A stretch of DNA of 64,000 nucleotides from Myxococcota bacterium (GTDB lineage: Bacteria > Myxococcota > B64-G9): contig JAKLGA010000006.1 in assembly GCA_022710975.1 (NCBI GenBank), positions 124,001 to 188,000 on the forward strand, in the 5' to 3' direction. The notes below the pieces were generated by a model, which saw nothing but the letters and a program-made list of their open reading frames with translations, did not search any database and was not told the DNA's origin. Position numbers and translations under genes: made by a program. Of the stretch, positions 1 to 7,745 are shown in pieces (the first letter of the stretch is position 1; each line of letters opens with the position of its first letter).

Positions 1-2
1 GG

Positions 3-1166
3 GAAGGCGCCGAGGGTGTGGACATGAGCCAGCAGACGGCGGCCCGTGTCCTGGACGTGGTGTTCGCCTCTCCCAGCCCGGATCTCACCCTCGAGTTCCA
101 GGGTGGTGAGCCCACCCTGAACTTCGAGGTGCTGCGCTTCGTGGTGGAGGAGGCCAGCCGGCGAGCCAGCGCGAGCGGCAAGCGCGTCTTCTTCAGCCTC
201 GTCTCCAACCTCAGCCCGCTCGACCAGGAGAAGATCGACTTCCTCGTGGACCACGGGGTGATGGTGTGCTCCTCCATCGATGGGCCCGCGGCCCTGCACG
301 ACAGGAACCGCCGCTGGAGCTCCAGGAGCGCCCACCAGGCCACGCTCGCTCGCATCGAGGAGTTCCGCAGGGCGTACGCCAAGCGTGGCCTCGACCCGGA
401 GCTGGCGTTCGTGAACCTGCTGGCCACCGTCTCGCGCGCCTCCCTCGCTCAGCCCGAGGCGCTCGTCGACGAGTACGTGCGCCTGGGCAGCAAGGTCGTC
501 CACCTGCGGTCGCTCAACCCCTTCGGCATGGGCAAGAAGATCTGGGCCAAGGAAGGCTACACGGCCGAGGAGTACCTGGCGTTCTACCGGCGGGCCTTCG
601 ATCACATCGTGAAGCTGAACCGCGCCGGGGTCGAGATCATGGAGAAGATCGCCGCGCTCGCGCTCACCCGCATTCTGACCGACGACGATCCGAATTACAT
701 GGACCTGCGCTCGCCGTGCGGGGCTGGCATCGGCCAGCTGGCCTACGGATACGATGGCAAGGTCTACACCTGCGACGAGGGCCGCATGGTGGCCGCCATG
801 GGCGATCCCATGTTCTGCATCGGCGATGTGCAGGCGGGTGGTTACGCGGACATCATCAGGCACCCCGGGGTGCGCTCCCTGTGCGTGGCCTCCTGCCTGG
901 AGTGCTTGCCCGGCTGCTCGGATTGCGCCTACGCCCCGTACTGCGGGGTCTGCCCAGTGTACAACTACGTCCAGGAAGGGGACCTGGTGGCCCGCTGGCC
1001 GCAGAACGATCGCTGCCGAATCCAGATGGGAATCGCGGATCTGCTCTTCGAACGCCTCCAGGAGCCGGGCCTCGAGCCGCTGCTTCGCCGCTGGACCATC
1101 AACCGGGATCGTTCCTCGGTCTACAGGCGAATGATGCCCTTGACAACTCCGGTAACCTGCCCGTAG
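3..1166 (+). CDS. hxsB: HxsB-type radical SAM/SPASM peptide maturase (5' truncated by window)
   Basis: The reading frame is open to the left edge, so the start and the CxxxCxxC iron-sulfur motif lie outside the window. What remains matches the HxsB family (His-Xaa-Ser system maturase): FQGGEPTLNF (SAM-binding GGEP), a SIDGPAALHD segment, SPCGAGIGQLAYGYDG and YTCDEGRM, then a Cys-rich SPASM end (CLECLPGCSDC, YCGVC) that would hold auxiliary iron-sulfur clusters. The family generates a radical to modify repeats of a partner peptide. The next gene, 33 bases on, encodes such a repeat peptide. HxsC and HxsD, usual partners, are not in view; they could lie to the left. Family identity is by remembered family sequence features, not by search. 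Confidence 0.78.
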   Translation, partial: EGAEGVDMSQQTAARVLDVVFASPSPDLTLEFQGGEPTLNFEVLRFVVEEASRRASASGKRVFFSLVSNLSPLDQEKIDFLVDHGVMVCSSIDGPAALHDRNRRWSSRSAHQATLARIEEFRRAYAKRGLDPELAFVNLLATVSRASLAQPEALVDEYVRLGSKVVHLRSLNPFGMGKKIWAKEGYTAEEYLAFYRRAFDHIVKLNRAGVEIMEKIAALALTRILTDDDPNYMDLRSPCGAGIGQLAYGYDGKVYTCDEGRMVAAMGDPMFCIGDVQAGGYADIIRHPGVRSLCVASCLECLPGCSDCAYAPYCGVCPVYNYVQEGDLVARWPQNDRCRIQMGIADLLFERLQEPGLEPLLRRWTINRDRSSVYRRMMPLTTPVTCP

Positions 1167-1169
1167 GAT
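1140..1169 (+). promoter_or_regulatory. Strong sigma70-type promoter for the repeat peptide
   Basis: TTGACA (1140-1145), 18-base spacer, TAGGAT (1164-1169). The -35 lies inside the end of the maturase gene. A GGGAGG ribosome site follows before the ATG at 1199. It would let the precursor be made in excess of the maturase. Confidence 0.65.
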
Positions 1170-1198
1170 AGGAAAAGTCTTCCCGGGAGGCCGCCGCC

Positions 1199-1597
1199 AT
1201 GCCGAAGGACAAGCTCCCTAAGTTGGACAAGGATCCATCCGCTTTCCTCACGGCGGAGGAGCGCAAGCTCACGCGGCGCGACGTCCTCTCGACGTCGGCC
1301 ACGGCGCTGCTGCTCGCGGCGGGAACGAGTCTGGTGGCGGGCAAGGCTGCCGCCAGCACGGCTGGCGCACAGCCCGTCGGGGCAGGCAAGGCGCCCGCAG
1401 AGGGCGGCGCTGCCGCGCTGAAGGGGGTCGACCTGTCCCACTGCTCGCACGGCTCCCACGGCTCCCACGGCTCGCACGGCTCCCACGGCTCCCACGGCTC
1501 CCACGGCTCGCACGGCTCCCACGGCTCGCACGGCTCCCACGGCTCGCACGGTTCGCACGGCTCCCACGGCTCGCACGGCTCTCACGGCTCGTGGTGA
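1199..1597 (+). CDS. Tat-signal precursor peptide with 16 Ser-His-Gly repeats (HxsA-like)
   Basis: 132 residues. Residues 1-24 are charged; LTRRDVLSTSA (24-34) fits a twin-arginine signal and is followed by a hydrophobic stretch (to about 48) and an Ala/Gly linker. A single Cys is at residue 82. Residues 83-130 are sixteen exact Ser-His-Gly units, ending in Ser-Trp. Read in register, each is His-Gly-Ser, the His-Xaa-Ser pattern that defines HxsA. With an HxsB-type maturase directly upstream, I infer a RiPP precursor whose repeats are modified by radical chemistry and then exported folded by Tat. A metal-binding (His-rich) role is an alternative and does not exclude modification. Own promoter at 1140-1169, GGGAGG site. 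Confidence 0.8.
   Translation: MPKDKLPKLDKDPSAFLTAEERKLTRRDVLSTSATALLLAAGTSLVAGKAAASTAGAQPVGAGKAPAEGGAAALKGVDLSHCSHGSHGSHGSHGSHGSHGSHGSHGSHGSHGSHGSHGSHGSHGSHGSHGSW
1445..1588 (+). repeat. 9-bp tandem repeat, 16 copies, encoding Ser-His-Gly
   Basis: Sixteen uninterrupted 9-base units (TCN CAC GGY). Variation is confined to the third base of Ser (mostly TCC or TCG, one TCT) and one Gly codon. All changes are synonymous, so the peptide register appears to be conserved while the DNA drifts. Confidence 0.95.
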
Positions 1598-1603
1598 GCC
1601 CCT

Positions 1604-3403
1604 TCAGCGCTGCCGCCCGCAGCGCTCCATGACCAGAATCCAGAGGGTGCAGCCGAGTTCCTGCGCGTCGAACTTCTCGAGCGTTCGCAGGCCGGCCTCT
1701 CGGCCCCAGGCCTCGACCTCAGCCACGTCCAGGTCGTGGAGGTGTTCGAAGGGCAGCCCTGGATGGTCCTCCACCGCCTGCGTCTTCTGAGCGCTGCGGA
1801 CCAGCCCGAAGAGCACGTCCTCGGCGAGCAGCAGACGCCCGCCGTGGGGCGCCAGCATGCTGGCCATCCGGGTGATGGCCCTGGAGGGGGAGCGCAGGTG
1901 GTTGAGGCTGCGCAACGACAGGACCCAGTCGAAGGGCCTCCCGCTCCAGCGCCAGGCCTCGAAGCGAGTCCGGCGTCGGGAGAACCCGGCCAGCCCGGGC
2001 GCATCCGGTGGCAAGCCCGGGTCGAGCCCCAGGTAGTCGAGCGCGCCGGCCTCCAATGCCCGGGCGAGGGCGCCCTGGATGGGGACCTGGCCGCAGCCGA
2101 CGTCCAGGACGTGTCCCCGCACCTGGTGCAGCCAGACGTCGAGCAGCCGCCTCGCCCGGCTGAATCCATCTCTGGCGTCTGGTCTCAGGCACCCCCCGCA
2201 CAGCGGACGGCGTGGACAGCGGATGCAGGTGGACGCTGGCACGAGCCGTCGTAGCTGGCCTGCGAAGTCCTCGGGCACCAGGCCCCGCGCCAGATCCAGG
2301 TAGACCTGCGGCTCCTCTCGCAGCGTGCGCTCCAGGGTCCGATCCGAGAAGTCCCGGCCGCGGACGACGTGGCGCTGGGCAGTCCCCGGCGCGCGCATGA
2401 CGAGGCAGGCGTGGATCGGATCCGGAGGCGGTCGGCGCCCCTTCCGGATTGCGCAGGCCGACAGGCGCAGCGCCTCGGGTGGTCCCACGGGCGACAGGTT
2501 GAAGGAGTTCGGGGCCTGCCTCGAGACGGGCCGCAGCTCGCGCTCCCCCCGGCGGGCGAGGTAGGTCAGGAACCCCCCGCGACAGCGCCGGCGGAGGCTG
2601 CAGCCCGCGCATCGCCCCCCGAACCCGCGGTTGCGGTCGTCCACGGGATGGAAACACGTCTCGAAGGCCTCGGCCATCCAGGCGAAGCCATCCGCCCGCA
2701 GGCCCGCGTCCAGGTCCTCCAGCCCGGGCAGGAGACAGAGCGGGCAACCATCGAAGGCCACCGTCAAGTCCGGGTAATCCCGGGCTCGCAGGATGGCGTG
2801 CGCCACGCGCGCGGCGCTCTCCTTCCAGGTCGGGACGAGGCGGGCGAAGCCGTCCAGGGCATTCCCCTCGGGCTCGATCAGCGAGAACTTGACCCGCAGC
2901 GGAGCCAGGGGGGCCAGCAGCGGAGGGAACTCGTCGAGGCGCGCCACGTTCTGGCGGGTGACCACGACGTTGACCGTCCGCTCCACCCGCGTCGCGCGCA
3001 GGTTGGCCAGGGTCCGCAGGCTCTCGGAGAAGGCGCCCCGGGCCCGAACCGCGGCGTCATGGCTGGCCGCATCGGGGCCGGCCAGGGACTGGTACACATA
3101 GCCGAGGCCCAGATCGAGCAGGCGCCGGCACAGGCCCGGGTAGGCGAGCATGCGGGCGTTGGTCACCAGCCCGAGGCCGAGCCCGCGGGCGTGGACGTGC
3201 CTGGCCAGCTCCAGGAGATCGGGCCGGACGGTCGGTTCGCCGCCCGAGAACACCACCATCTCCGCGCCCAGCCGCTGCGCCTCGTCGATGCGTTTCTTCA
3301 AGGGCCCGGTGCCGAGGTCGAGGCCCCGGTGAGGCGAGGAGTGGCAGTAGACGCAGTTCTGGTTGCAGGTGTAGCCGACCTTGATCAAGGCGCGAGATGG
3401 CAT
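1604..3403 (-). CDS. Radical SAM protein fused to a class I SAM methyltransferase
   Basis: 599 residues from the ATG at 3403; the open frame runs further upstream but the family homology starts here. N-terminal radical SAM domain: CNQNCVYC (Cys13, 17, 20) and FSGGEP (about 52-57). A Cys cluster CAGCSLRRRC-x-G follows, then a second cluster (CIRCPRRPLCGGC). The last about 210 residues form a Rossmann methyltransferase with HVLDVGCGQ. Such a fusion uses SAM in both radical and polar chemistry; substrate unknown. It converges on the repeat peptide gene, so acting on that peptide is conceivable but unproven. The domain with C-x2-C-x5-C-x-G recurs in seven other radical SAM domains of this window. 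Confidence 0.8.
   Translation of the reverse strand: MPSRALIKVGYTCNQNCVYCHSSPHRGLDLGTGPLKKRIDEAQRLGAEMVVFSGGEPTVRPDLLELARHVHARGLGLGLVTNARMLAYPGLCRRLLDLGLGYVYQSLAGPDAASHDAAVRARGAFSESLRTLANLRATRVERTVNVVVTRQNVARLDEFPPLLAPLAPLRVKFSLIEPEGNALDGFARLVPTWKESAARVAHAILRARDYPDLTVAFDGCPLCLLPGLEDLDAGLRADGFAWMAEAFETCFHPVDDRNRGFGGRCAGCSLRRRCRGGFLTYLARRGERELRPVSRQAPNSFNLSPVGPPEALRLSACAIRKGRRPPPDPIHACLVMRAPGTAQRHVVRGRDFSDRTLERTLREEPQVYLDLARGLVPEDFAGQLRRLVPASTCIRCPRRPLCGGCLRPDARDGFSRARRLLDVWLHQVRGHVLDVGCGQVPIQGALARALEAGALDYLGLDPGLPPDAPGLAGFSRRRTRFEAWRWSGRPFDWVLSLRSLNHLRSPSRAITRMASMLAPHGGRLLLAEDVLFGLVRSAQKTQAVEDHPGLPFEHLHDLDVAEVEAWGREAGLRTLEKFDAQELGCTLWILVMERCGRQR
1606..1626. terminator. Inverted repeat between convergent genes
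   Basis: Perfect 8-bp stem (AGCGCTGC / GCAGCGCT) with a CGCCC loop, lying just past the stop of the repeat peptide and over the 3' end of the opposing gene. No T-run follows, so an intrinsic terminator is only possible. Confidence 0.4.
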
Positions 3404-3443
3404 GCGACGCCATCCTACTACGAATGGTGCGCGGCTGCCTCCC

Positions 3444-4448
3444 TCAGATGGGCGCCCGCGGACGACGGGCAGGCCCGCCGAGGCGGACAGCGGTGATCCG
3501 CCTGAGCCCCTCGACGAGCAGCGCGGCGCAGCGCTCGCCCGGATACCGGACGCTCGCCAGGGCCAGATCGACATCCAGCCGCTCGAGGTCACCGCTGGAG
3601 CCAGGTAGCTGGTGGGTCAGGCGGCGCGCATAGGTGTACTCGCGGACGACCCGCTGGCAGCGCGCGGTGGCATCGTCGCCGTCCTGGGCGGCTGCGCAAG
3701 CCTGCGGATCGACGCTGGCGAGCGCCCGGCAACGCACCACCTCGGGAGGGGGCAGGCCCGCGAGCCCTTCGCAGCCGCGCGGATCACCCGTGGCCAGGGC
3801 CTGACAGTAGCTCTTCAGCGCCTGCGCCTGTTCGGGTGAAGCTCCGGTCGAGCGGCTCACGGCCTCCAGCTCCGCGGCTCCGCAGCGATGCTGGAACAGG
3901 ACTCCGTAGAGCACGAGCCGCTGGACGCATTCCTCGCGCGCGTGGTTCGGCTCCTCCGGCAGCTGCCCGCATGGCTCGGACGAACCCGAGCGCACGGCCT
4001 CGCAGACCGCCAGGCTGGACGAGATGGCCAGGAACAGCGTGTCGGCCTCTCTGGCCCAGCTCTCGGCCGCGGAGGGATCGCCCCGATGGAGCAGGCCGCC
4101 GGCCCGGTTCCAGACAGGCCCGAGCGTGCCCCGGAGGGAAGTGAAAGTGGGGACCAGCGTGCCGTCCAGCTGGCGTTCCACCGCGTCGAGGAAATCGGCC
4201 CGCGCCTGCCAGACGGCGACCAGCCGCACGGCGGCGACGGTCTCCTGCCAGAGCTGCGGCAGCCGGAGCTCGAAGGCCCGGGCGGCCTCGGAGAGCAGCA
4301 CCATGCAGCGGCCTCGCAGGCGCTCGCGCGCTGCCTGCTCCTCGCCCGTGCAGGTCGCTGCCTGGCTGGTGCCGTGGGTGAGCAGCGCGGCCATCACGCA
4401 CAGCCAGCCCAGGGTGCTCGGACGCCGCGCGGTATGCTGGGTCTGCAT
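3444..4448 (-). CDS. Secreted protein of unknown function, Cys-containing
   Basis: 334 residues. A signal peptide is visible (LGWLCVMAALLTHGTSQAA, cleavage about residue 31). The mature part is helical and amphipathic with scattered cysteines (for example CTGEEQ, RGRCMVLL, CQRVVRE) that could form disulfides. I recognise no domain. An AGGAGG site lies just before the ATG. It sits between the radical SAM-methyltransferase and a deacetylase/glycosyltransferase pair, same strand, with short gaps (40 and 21 bases), so co-transcription is likely. Role unknown. Confidence 0.65.
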   Translation of the reverse strand: MQTQHTARRPSTLGWLCVMAALLTHGTSQAATCTGEEQAARERLRGRCMVLLSEAARAFELRLPQLWQETVAAVRLVAVWQARADFLDAVERQLDGTLVPTFTSLRGTLGPVWNRAGGLLHRGDPSAAESWAREADTLFLAISSSLAVCEAVRSGSSEPCGQLPEEPNHAREECVQRLVLYGVLFQHRCGAAELEAVSRSTGASPEQAQALKSYCQALATGDPRGCEGLAGLPPPEVVRCRALASVDPQACAAAQDGDDATARCQRVVREYTYARRLTHQLPGSSGDLERLDVDLALASVRYPGERCAALLVEGLRRITAVRLGGPARRPRAPI

Positions 4449-4469
4449 GCCCGACCTCCTGGCCCGAGG

Positions 4470-5417
4470 TTAGCGCCCGCGCGGCGACTCCACAAGGCCG
4501 ACCGCACCCCGCTGCACGGCCAGGTCGCGGAGGCTGCACCAGCTCCGGCCTCGGCCCAGCACCTCCAGGAACCTGCGGACGCGTGTCCGGCGCAGGCCCA
4601 GAGGTGCGTCTAGGCCCGCCTTGCCGAGCGCCAGAGCATGGAGCAGCTCGTCCTCGGCCAGGTCCAACCCGTGCATGACCAGGACCAGGGGCTGGGCGGT
4701 CAGCGGTGCCAGCCGCTCGAGGATGCCGGCCAACCCGTCACCGAGCAGGTGATGCAGCGACAGGTTCAGCGGTAGCGGCCAGAGGCCGGCCGCGCCGCAG
4801 GGCACCTCCCACAGGGCTCCGCGGCCTGGCCGCCAGGGGCGCTCGAGGTCGAGCCGGTAAGGGGCGGTCGGGCCACGCGGCCAGCGGAGCTGCCCGGCCA
4901 GCATGGGCCAGGGCAGCCTCGGACCCAACAGGCGTTTCCACAGGGCCAGGCTGGGCTTGATGGGCAGGGGCACCAGCGAGCTGTCATACAGGTAGCCACG
5001 CTGGGCCAGGTGGACGAGCACCCGCCGGTCCAGGTTCCAGCCCGGGGCCCGGAATCCGACCGGCCGAGTTCCCACCTGCGTGACGATGGCCTGCTCCGCG
5101 AGATCGATCTCCGCCCGCAGCGCCCCGTCGTCCAGCAGGCGGAGGTCGTTCGGGTGACTGTTCGAGTGGTTCCCGACCTCATGCCCCGCGCGAACGGCCT
5201 GGATCAGGCCCGCGGCGTTGCAGGCGGCGGCGAGCGGTGCGCCCAGCGAGAAGAAGGTCGCCGGGATGGAGAGTGCCGCGAACAGCTCCAGGAAGCGCTC
5301 CAGGCAGTCCGTGTACACCGGATCCGCGCTGCCCGCCGGCGCAGGTGCGCGCCCGCGCCGGATGAGGTAGGCCGAGACGGGATCCAGGTCTACGCTCGCG
5401 CAGATCCACCGCCTCAC
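4470..5417 (-). CDS. Polysaccharide deacetylase family protein (NodB-like)
   Basis: 315 residues from a GTG at 5417 that overlaps the stop of the glycosyltransferase (GTGA). Conserved NodB-fold features: SVDLDPVSAYL (Asp10 or Asp12 as general base/metal ligand), HEVGNHSNSHP (metal-binding His-x3-His type motif), and GFRAPGWN. The family removes N-acetyl or related acyl groups from sugars using a divalent metal. Near the C-terminus LVMHGLDL supplies the usual last His. Coupled translation with the GT2 gene suggests both act on one glycan or glycolipid. An alternative is a catalytically related lipid-linked sugar deformylase, as in ArnD. Confidence 0.85.
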   Translation of the reverse strand: MRRWICASVDLDPVSAYLIRRGRAPAPAGSADPVYTDCLERFLELFAALSIPATFFSLGAPLAAACNAAGLIQAVRAGHEVGNHSNSHPNDLRLLDDGALRAEIDLAEQAIVTQVGTRPVGFRAPGWNLDRRVLVHLAQRGYLYDSSLVPLPIKPSLALWKRLLGPRLPWPMLAGQLRWPRGPTAPYRLDLERPWRPGRGALWEVPCGAAGLWPLPLNLSLHHLLGDGLAGILERLAPLTAQPLVLVMHGLDLAEDELLHALALGKAGLDAPLGLRRTRVRRFLEVLGRGRSWCSLRDLAVQRGAVGLVESPRGR

Positions 5418-6178
5418 GGCGCACCTGCCCGCCGGGCGTCCCGGCGCAGCGCCCACCCGCAGGTGGCGAGGAGGGCCAGGTGCTGGCAGGCGCTGGGCAC
5501 CCACTCGAGCAGGCCGCCCGACGAGCGCCTCGCCCGCCGCTCCGGCCTCCAGCTGAGCTGCACGGGCAGCTCGAGGATGCGCAGGCCTGACTGGAGCGCA
5601 CGGCAGAGCACGTCGGCGTGGAACTCCTTGCCCGGCAGGTCCGAGAGGATGCGCGGTACGACCTCGGCGCGGTAGGCCCGGGTCATGCCCGTGGCCATGG
5701 TCAAGCCGTGCCCCAGCAGCAGGCGTGTCGCCAGGCTGGCGCCGCGCGAGAGGAGCCTGCGGCCGAGCGGCACACCGACGAGCCCGGCGCCGCGCCGATG
5801 GGGGGAGGCCAGCACGACGTCGGCCTCGTCCGCCAGGGCGCTGCGCACCAGGGACCGCAGGCCGCGCGGATCCCACGACCCATCGGCCTCGGTCGTCAGC
5901 AGGACGCGGCCCGTGGCCTGTCGCATGCCCTCGCGCAGGGCGCGTCCGCGGCCAAGGTGGCAGCCGAGGCGCAACGGACGCAGCCAGGGGCGGGTTCGAC
6001 TCAACGAGCGCATGAGCTCCAGCGAGGAATCCTGACTGCCGTCGTCGACCAGCAGGAGCTCCCAGGAGACGCCCAGGTCCGCCGACCAGCCCTCGAGCTC
6101 GTCGACCGAGCGCGCCAGCCCGCTGGCCTCGTTGTAGACTGGCACGACGATCGAGAGCTGCGCGCCTTCGCGGCCCAT
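5414..6178 (-). CDS. Family 2 glycosyltransferase (polyprenyl-phosphate type)
   Basis: 254 residues from the ATG at 6178. GT-A fold motifs: LSIVVPVYNEASG, LLVDDGSQDSS and TTEADGSWDP (metal-binding Asp region), then KEFHADVLCRAL. No long transmembrane tail is obvious beyond a short hydrophobic stretch near the end. The family typically moves a sugar from a nucleotide donor to polyprenyl phosphate or a glycan. It overlaps the following deacetylase gene by four bases, so the two products are probably made in a fixed ratio. It is divergent from the B12-type radical SAM gene at 6288. Confidence 0.88.
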   Translation of the reverse strand: MGREGAQLSIVVPVYNEASGLARSVDELEGWSADLGVSWELLLVDDGSQDSSLELMRSLSRTRPWLRPLRLGCHLGRGRALREGMRQATGRVLLTTEADGSWDPRGLRSLVRSALADEADVVLASPHRRGAGLVGVPLGRRLLSRGASLATRLLLGHGLTMATGMTRAYRAEVVPRILSDLPGKEFHADVLCRALQSGLRILELPVQLSWRPERRARRSSGGLLEWVPSACQHLALLATCGWALRRDARRAGAP

Positions 6179-6250
6179 GGGAGCGGTATTGTCCCATACC
6201 CGGCGGGGTCGAGCAACGAGCATCGGCGCGCCGTGGGCCGGCGTGTGGGC

Positions 6251-6279
6251 TTGTCCACATGCCCGGCATTGGCTAGGCT
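6251..6279 (+). promoter_or_regulatory. Promoter, likely giving a leaderless radical SAM transcript
   Basis: TTGTCC (6251-6256), 17-base spacer, TAGGCT (6274-6279); the ATG at 6288 begins 9 bases past the -10 and no ribosome site is visible. Confidence 0.5.
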
Positions 6280-6287
6280 GGACCCGC

Positions 6288-7745
6288 ATGGCGCAGACCG
6301 ACCTACTGCTCCTCCACCCGCCTGACTTCATCGGCCGGCAGCCCGAGGCGGCGGTCGCCACGATACGCGAGGAGCGCTACATCCCGCTGGGTCCGCTCTA
6401 CCTGGCGAGTCACCTGAGGCGCCACGGCCTCCGCGCGATGGTCGCGCCGCTCCGGGACTTCTACCAGGAGCGAGGGTGCTACCTCGACTACGACGACGGG
6501 AGTCAGGCGGCGGTCGACCGCTTCGTGTGGAAGTCCGCACGTATCCTGTCGAGCCTGGTGCAGCGCCTGCAGCCCCGGGCCGTGGGCATCAGCCTCAACT
6601 ACGCGCTGCACGAACGCGCCGTCGAGCTCCTGCTCGAGGTCCTGAGGCGGGACCAGCCAGGTCTGCCGGTGATGCTCGGCGGCGTGCACGCCACGCTGAC
6701 AGCGGCGGACTGGCTGCGACGACCGGCCGGACCCGACTGGGTGGTCCTGGGTGAAGGCGAGGAGACCTGCCGGCGGCTCCTGGCCGCCGACCTCCAGGCG
6801 GACGGCATCCCCGGGCTGGGGTGGCGGACGCCCGCGGGGCACCTCGAGCTGCGTCCCACCCCGAGGCTCCTGGGAGCGCGCGAGCTGTCGCATCCCCTGG
6901 ACCTCGATCTGCTCGCGTTGCCCCGCTGGAGCTCCTTCGAGGAGCTCCTCCACTACGTCCACTTCAGCCGGGGTTGCAGCTGGCGCTGCGCCTTCTGCTG
7001 CAGCCCGCACATCTGGGGCCGGCGACGGCTGCGCGATCCGGAGACGGTCGCGACCGAGATCGCCGCGCTGCACCGCCGTGGCGTGCGGCAGGTGTTCGTC
7101 ACCGACGAGGCCCTCATCCCGAGATCCGCCGGCTACGAGGAGATCCTGGGTGTGCTCGGCCGGTTCAAGGACATGCGCTTCTGCGGCCTCATGAGGCCTG
7201 ACCACCTCGATCGGGTCGACCCCGAGGCGCTTCGCCTGGCCAACCTGGAGCTCGTCTACCTGGGGGTCGAGAGTTTCTCGACGCGCGTCCTGCGCGCGAT
7301 GAACAAGGGCATGACGGGCCGCAGGTTCCGGACGTTCAGCGGTGCCCTGCGCCGCCTGCGGGCTGCGGGCGTACGGACCACCCTGCTCATCATGCTCGGC
7401 TATCCCCACGGGGGACCGGGCGAGGATGGCAGGACGGTGGAGACCTGCCGGCGCCTGGCGGAGGAGGGTCTGATCTGGGATCTCGGCGTCGCCCACACCG
7501 CGCCCTTCCCGGGCACGGCCCTGGCGCGGGAGGAGGGCACGTCCTTCAGGCTGCTGGAGCCCAGGCGGCACCACTGGAACCTGTCGGAGCCGGTCATCGA
7601 GCTCGTGGGCCGTGGCGGGAGGGTGACCTACCCGGCGGCGCAGATGGCGGCGGCCTATCGGGAGCTCGAGTCGATACGCGTGCGCTTCGGCCTCGGACCC
7701 TACCGCGCCGCGGGCAGTCGCGGGCTGGGCCTGGAGGGACCGTGA
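6288..7745 (+). CDS. B12-binding-fold radical SAM protein
   Basis: 485 residues. Start chosen at ATG 6288 where the B12-fold begins (LLLLHPPDF). Residues 1-200 match the cobalamin-binding Rossmann fold found in B12 radical SAM enzymes, but the D-x-H-x2-G base-off motif is not evident. The radical SAM core has CSWRCAFC (Cys230, 234, 237) and VYLGVESFSTRVLRAMNKG typical of the class. It heads a run of five overlapping radical SAM genes (6288-15843). It is a close relative of the C-terminal half of the fusion at 13168: both share RRHGLR/RRAGLR-x-MVAPL, SLNYALHERA/SINYAIHERA and PFPGTALA. Substrate unknown. Confidence 0.87.
   Translation: MAQTDLLLLHPPDFIGRQPEAAVATIREERYIPLGPLYLASHLRRHGLRAMVAPLRDFYQERGCYLDYDDGSQAAVDRFVWKSARILSSLVQRLQPRAVGISLNYALHERAVELLLEVLRRDQPGLPVMLGGVHATLTAADWLRRPAGPDWVVLGEGEETCRRLLAADLQADGIPGLGWRTPAGHLELRPTPRLLGARELSHPLDLDLLALPRWSSFEELLHYVHFSRGCSWRCAFCCSPHIWGRRRLRDPETVATEIAALHRRGVRQVFVTDEALIPRSAGYEEILGVLGRFKDMRFCGLMRPDHLDRVDPEALRLANLELVYLGVESFSTRVLRAMNKGMTGRRFRTFSGALRRLRAAGVRTTLLIMLGYPHGGPGEDGRTVETCRRLAEEGLIWDLGVAHTAPFPGTALAREEGTSFRLLEPRRHHWNLSEPVIELVGRGGRVTYPAAQMAAAYRELESIRVRFGLGPYRAAGSRGLGLEGP

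Noticed and set aside
1445-1588. CRISPR or non-coding satellite array
   Set aside because: 9-bp units with no spacers, in frame, synonymous variation only: a coding repeat.
4470-6269. A single 599-residue gene covering the deacetylase and glycosyltransferase
   Set aside because: The first half has no family sequence in that frame; the GTGA overlap at 5414-5417 and separate domains show two genes.
6177-6287. Upstream extension of the B12-type radical SAM start
   Set aside because: The extension overlaps the divergent gene start and promoter, and adds no conserved residues.
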